Shown in pieces: positions 60,305 through 64,000 of a stretch of DNA of 64,000 bases (position 1 is the first letter of the stretch; each line of letters opens with the position of its first letter). The DNA lies in assembly GCA_025526915.1 (NCBI GenBank), contig JAHLKH010000060.1, forward strand, positions 62,001 through 126,000. The letters are read 5' to 3'. Source of the DNA: Entophlyctis helioformis (lineage: Eukaryota; Chytridiomycota; Chytridiomycetes; Chytridiales; Chytriomycetaceae). The translations under genes and the position numbers were made by a program. Below the pieces are notes generated by a model. That model had not been told where the DNA came from and made no database searches. It saw nothing but the letters and a program-made list of their open reading frames with translations.

Positions 60305-63300
60305 ATGTCTGGGAGCGGCAGCCGCACAAACAGCAACAGCAATGTGCGCAATGGCTCGACGCAGACGCTTGGCCGAAGCAAGTCCAATGGCGTATCCAGC
60401 ATGGGCAACATCACAAAGCAAATGAGCGGATCTCTCTCAGGGTCTCAAGGATCTCGTGGGTCGTATGCCTCTGGGCTGCTCGGATCGCCGCCGCTCTCCA
60501 GATCTGGCGCAGTGACGGCAGGAACCGATGCTGTCGCGGTTGACGACGACGACGAGGACATTGCCACGCCGTGGGCGTCGCCGGAGAAGGACACGCTCAC
60601 TGGCTCAGACTCGAGCGCATACATGCTTCACGGCGGCATCGACACTGGCCCTGTCGATGCCGATCTGCCAATGAGTGCCGGCATGAGCGACGTGGCCAGC
60701 CAGAGCGGCACGGTCATTCTGCGCAGCGGACTGTCACAGGGAAGCGTGTCTCTGCGCGATGTCGACAGCAACAGCTTCGACACGAGCCGTGTCCAAGTCG
60801 GGCAGCAGACATCGTCAACATCTCTGTATCAAGACGGTGGCAGTCGAGAGGACAGCCTCAACATGAGCAGCAGCGTGCGACAACCCCAAAGCACGGCCAC
60901 GAGCGTCGCTCACCAGCAATCTCCAGCGAGCCAGATGCGGCCTGGCGCGCTCTCGCCATTCTCCAGCTCGTTCTCTGCCGATATGGATCGCTTGTCCGAG
61001 TCAACTTTTGTCAACAACAGCAGCCGCATCGCAGCTAGGCATCTTGGCGGCATCGATCGGAAGATAGGCGGCAGCGTGTCCATCGGAGCTATGCCCCCTC
61101 CTGCTGCCCAAGAGTTTCCATCTGGCCGCGTGTCTCAGTCGCAATCCGTCAGCCAGGCAACAGCCACTGACCATGACCCAATGACGATCGTTCTTGGCAC
61201 ACGAGGCAGGATGCTTGTACGCAGCCATTCGCGTATCCAAGTCAAGTTCCTGAGCGAGAGCCCTGCTGTTTGTAGGTGGCTGCCTTCTATAAATGGCGCA
61301 ATGTGCACTTGGCTGACACAAGTGCCGATCTGTGATGTAGCCAAGGGAAAGCGAAAGTCGGCAATCCAGCCACAGGCTCTGGCCGCACAGACTCGATCAC
61401 AAAGCCACGCAACATCACGCTCAGTCGCTGCTGTCGAGCACATCGCTGAAGAGGTCTCTCTTGAGCTGCAGGCGGCACAGGACTACTTGACCCATAACGC
61501 TGGCACGACGGAAGAAGCAACCAAGGAGCTGCTGCTGGGGATTCTTCCAGAAGCCATGCTACACGGCCACGCTAGCCAAGATCCCGGCCACCGACGCGCA
61601 GCAAGTGCGTCACCAATCATGGACGAAACTCATGACGACAATGCGAGCGAGTATGCTGCAACAACGACAACAGACCGACACCACCCACCGGTACATCCGC
61701 ACTTTCCGATGGCAGACCTGGGAGAGGCAAAAATGCTTGTTGATCCAGCCCAGCGCGTCAAGCGACTGCCGAGCATCCAGAACCGCAAAAAGTACATTTG
61801 GTCTCCAGACCATACACAGCGCGAGTTGCTTTCAAGCCCAGACACGTTCAGCACGTCCCGCCTCTTCCGCGTTCCCGACGACGTCCGTTCTCACAAAATC
61901 CACACAGACAATCGCCTTGTCCACAATGGCGATGCAAAGGAGCAAATGTCCATTTATCGAGATGTTGTGTCGCAGCGCACGGTCAGGCGTAACAGAAGCA
62001 AGATGCTCGCAAACAAAATCCAGCTGCTCTCATCCAAGTACCATCATCACAGTTCAGATCAGGCAGGCACGCGCAAGGCTCTGCCTTTATCCAAAAATGC
62101 AAGACCCGAAACACCAGACGGGCCGCCGGGCCCAACGCTACTCGAAGACGTCCCCGAAAAGAAGCAAAAGGAGCTGCTCCTCAATCCATTCATTTTGCAC
62201 GAACAGCAGCTCCGGTCGCGACTGCATGCGCCAGTGACAAAAAAGCTTGTCCGCACGCAGAGCTCGATCCAGCGCGAGATGGACTCGGTGGTCAATGCCA
62301 TGCTTTACTCGCCGCCTTCCAGACGTGTCGACATCTGGCACGGAGACGCATTGGCGCAGCGTCTTGGCTGGTACGGAGCCAAGGACGGCTCGCCATACCG
62401 CGTCACAAAGAGCCGTGCCGCAGCTCGGGTCGCACACTTTTCGATGGTGCACGCATTGCTTGATGCAGAGCCCTTTGTCAACCACGATGTTCCCGGCGTG
62501 AAAGAGCATCTGCAAGATGCCACTCCGCCTGCTGGCGTCGAAGAGCCTGCCCAGCCGCAATCGCAATCCCAGCCATCGCAGGCTTCCAGCGATGCCCTGA
62601 TACCAGCTGGCAGCAGCCAAGGCTTGCCTACTGCTACGCAGCCAAAGCCCAAGGCTCGCGGGAAAAAGAAGCCAATCACATACATGGTGTGTACTTTTGT
62701 AGTCGCTGGCTTGCATTGTTTGTTACAGTGCGAGCTGATACGGTAATGGCATGGGCAATGTGACAGCCGCCCCCGAAACCCAAGCGGCGTGTTTTGAACA
62801 TGGAAGTCTCTCTCGTTCAAGACCTGGCAAAGAAGACAGCTGCAAAGTCAAAGCCGGGTGCACAGTCGCTTAACACCCAACAGCAAGAGCACGCCGGCCG
62901 ATTCAGCACGCTGCACAAGCAGATCAGCAACCAGCAAAGGCTGCTCAAGCAGCAGCAGCAGCAGCAGCAGCCGCTTGACCGAGAGCCAGCCGAGGCGCGA
63001 CAACCGCAAACAGCAGATGCAAACGTGGTGTTTGAGCAGCCGATGCCTGGACAGGCACAGGTGTTTGAGGCAGCACTGTCGCAGACCAAAGGCGAGTTCC
63101 ATCTGACGATGCACCAGATTGAGGCAACAGAGTCGTTCCCCATCCATCCTCGCATCCATGCCAGCAAGCCTCGCCAGCGGATCGTGTCTCGACTGCCTCA
63201 AAACATCGAAAGCGTCAAGAGCCAGCCGCTATACATCATGGGCGACTCGCTCGAGAAGAAGCGAGAGAGCCGCACCAACGATGCGCTTGCTGCAGCGGCC

Positions 63301-64000
63301 GGTGCTGCGGTTCTGGCGCAGAAAAACGACATGCAAAGACAGCAAGAATCGGATGCAACCGAGGCACAAGATGCGGTCGGCTCGCTGTCTTCGTCGATGC
63401 AGTCCATCTCAATGACCGAGCATCAGCCAAACGCGGCGCACCAAGACCACGCCCACGGATCACGGCTTCCATCGCGTCGCCGCGAATCCGTCCTGACGTC
63501 GATCAGCCTGCCGCTTGATCTGATCCCAGGCTGCCCCGACCCCAGCGCTCTTCATGACCAGCAAGCGCACTTGCTGAGCAACGGCCCAATGTCCAAACGC
63601 ACGGCCACATATCGGCACCCCCACAGCGTCTTCCAGTCATTCGAACCGCTGTCATCGACCGAGCACAAAGCAGCAGCGCACGGAAACGGCGGGCACGGAG
63701 TCCTGGAGGCAGTCCTTGCTGTTGATCTGCGAATAGCGCCAGACTCGGCTGCATCTGGTGAGACAATGGGTGGCCACGGACTCATGCCCGACTCCCCACT
63801 GCCAGAGCGATCGAGTGTCCTTGACGACGCGCGCTCGTCTGTCCACGGCCGGCATTCGACACTGGCGCGGCAGAGCGTTGCGTCCACGCGCTCGGATGAC
63901 CATTCGCACCTGCAAGCCGGCCAGTGGTCGTCGGCCATGCCACACAACCTGCCGCCCATTCACAGACGCAAATCGCATGCAGCAGCAGACGCAATGCATC
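60305..64000 (+). CDS. Unrecognised large Ser/Gln-rich protein (3' partial)
   Basis: I do not recognise the family. ATG 60305 (MSGSGSRTNSNSN) begins an unbroken exon to 62686. An 80-nt intron (62687-62766, gtgtgt...gacag, phase 0) joins to a second exon starting PPPKPKRRVLN, open to the right edge, so at least 1,200 residues. The N-terminal 380 residues are disordered (Ser/Gly/Asp). More ordered islands follow: HSRIQVKFLSESPAVCRWLP, QNRKKYIWSPDHTQRELLSS, KKQKELLLNPFILHEQQLRS, RRVDIWHGDALAQRLGWYGA and RVAHFSMVHALLDAEPFVNH. The second exon has a predicted coiled coil with a Gln run (NQQRLLKQQQ, near 62935), GEFHLTMHQIEATESFPIHP, and many Arg-Arg-x-Ser sites. The frame is intact throughout, unlike its neighbours. 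The divergent arrangement with the minus-strand gene hints at co-expression only. Confidence 0.7.

Overview
The window is nuclear DNA from a GC-rich, intron-dense fungus that builds flagella, most likely a zoosporic (chytrid-type) lineage. The evidence is fungal-style genes (cohesin regulator PDS5, CNOT9/Rcd1, a Nup160-type nucleoporin, a MATA-type HMG box), introns mostly of 60-140 nt, and two flagellar/basal-body components: an axonemal inner-arm-type dynein heavy chain and a centrin. I cannot name the species.

Layout, left to right. 0-4.5 kb: Nup160-like nucleoporin, cut by the left edge. 4.6-6.3 kb: HMG-box protein. 6.5-9.8 kb: C2H2 zinc-finger protein. 9.85-11.9 kb: unrecognised low-complexity protein. 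12-18.1 kb: PDS5 with about twenty introns. 18.2-19.1 kb (minus): centrin. 19.4-21.0 kb (minus): NAD-dependent glycerol-3-phosphate dehydrogenase of the bacterial GpsA type, with a 5'-truncated Fanzor copy in its promoter (21.07-21.89 kb). 22.7-24.8 kb: hydrophobic N-terminus protein with 60-bp tandem repeats. 25.3 kb (minus): small Fanzor relic. 25.4-27.6 kb: Sel1-repeat-like protein. 27.7-29.1 kb (minus): CNOT9. 29.28-39.12 kb: an accessory block bounded by near-perfect 21-bp inverted repeats. 39.3-40.4 kb: CUE-domain protein. 40.6-55.3 kb: dynein heavy chain. 55.35-60.17 kb (minus) and 60.3 kb to the right edge (plus): two long disordered proteins sharing a 133-bp divergent promoter.

The accessory block is the most interesting part. 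It sits between two divergently transcribed housekeeping-type genes (CNOT9 and the CUE gene) and carries, all on the plus strand: a small secreted DPBB/barwin-like protein, an array of five 28-bp CCAAT repeats placed just upstream of an acidic protein gene, an XPG/FEN1-superfamily nuclease gene, and a Fanzor (eukaryotic TnpB homologue, predicted RNA-guided nuclease) with RuvC-I, RuvC-III and zinc-ribbon motifs. The nuclease and Fanzor reading frames overlap by 20 bp, so they may be neighbours or one fusion protein. No recognised transposase was found. I read this as a candidate 9.8-kb TIR-bounded mobile element pairing an XPG-like nuclease with a Fanzor. The pairing is inferred, not demonstrated.

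Data quality matters here. Conserved genes (NUP160, dynein, CUE) change frame repeatedly with no intron to explain it. When the two Fanzor copies are compared, nearly every indel is a one-base homopolymer shortening in the plus-strand copy. Many 'broken' frames are therefore probably sequence errors, and I do not read them as pseudogenisation.
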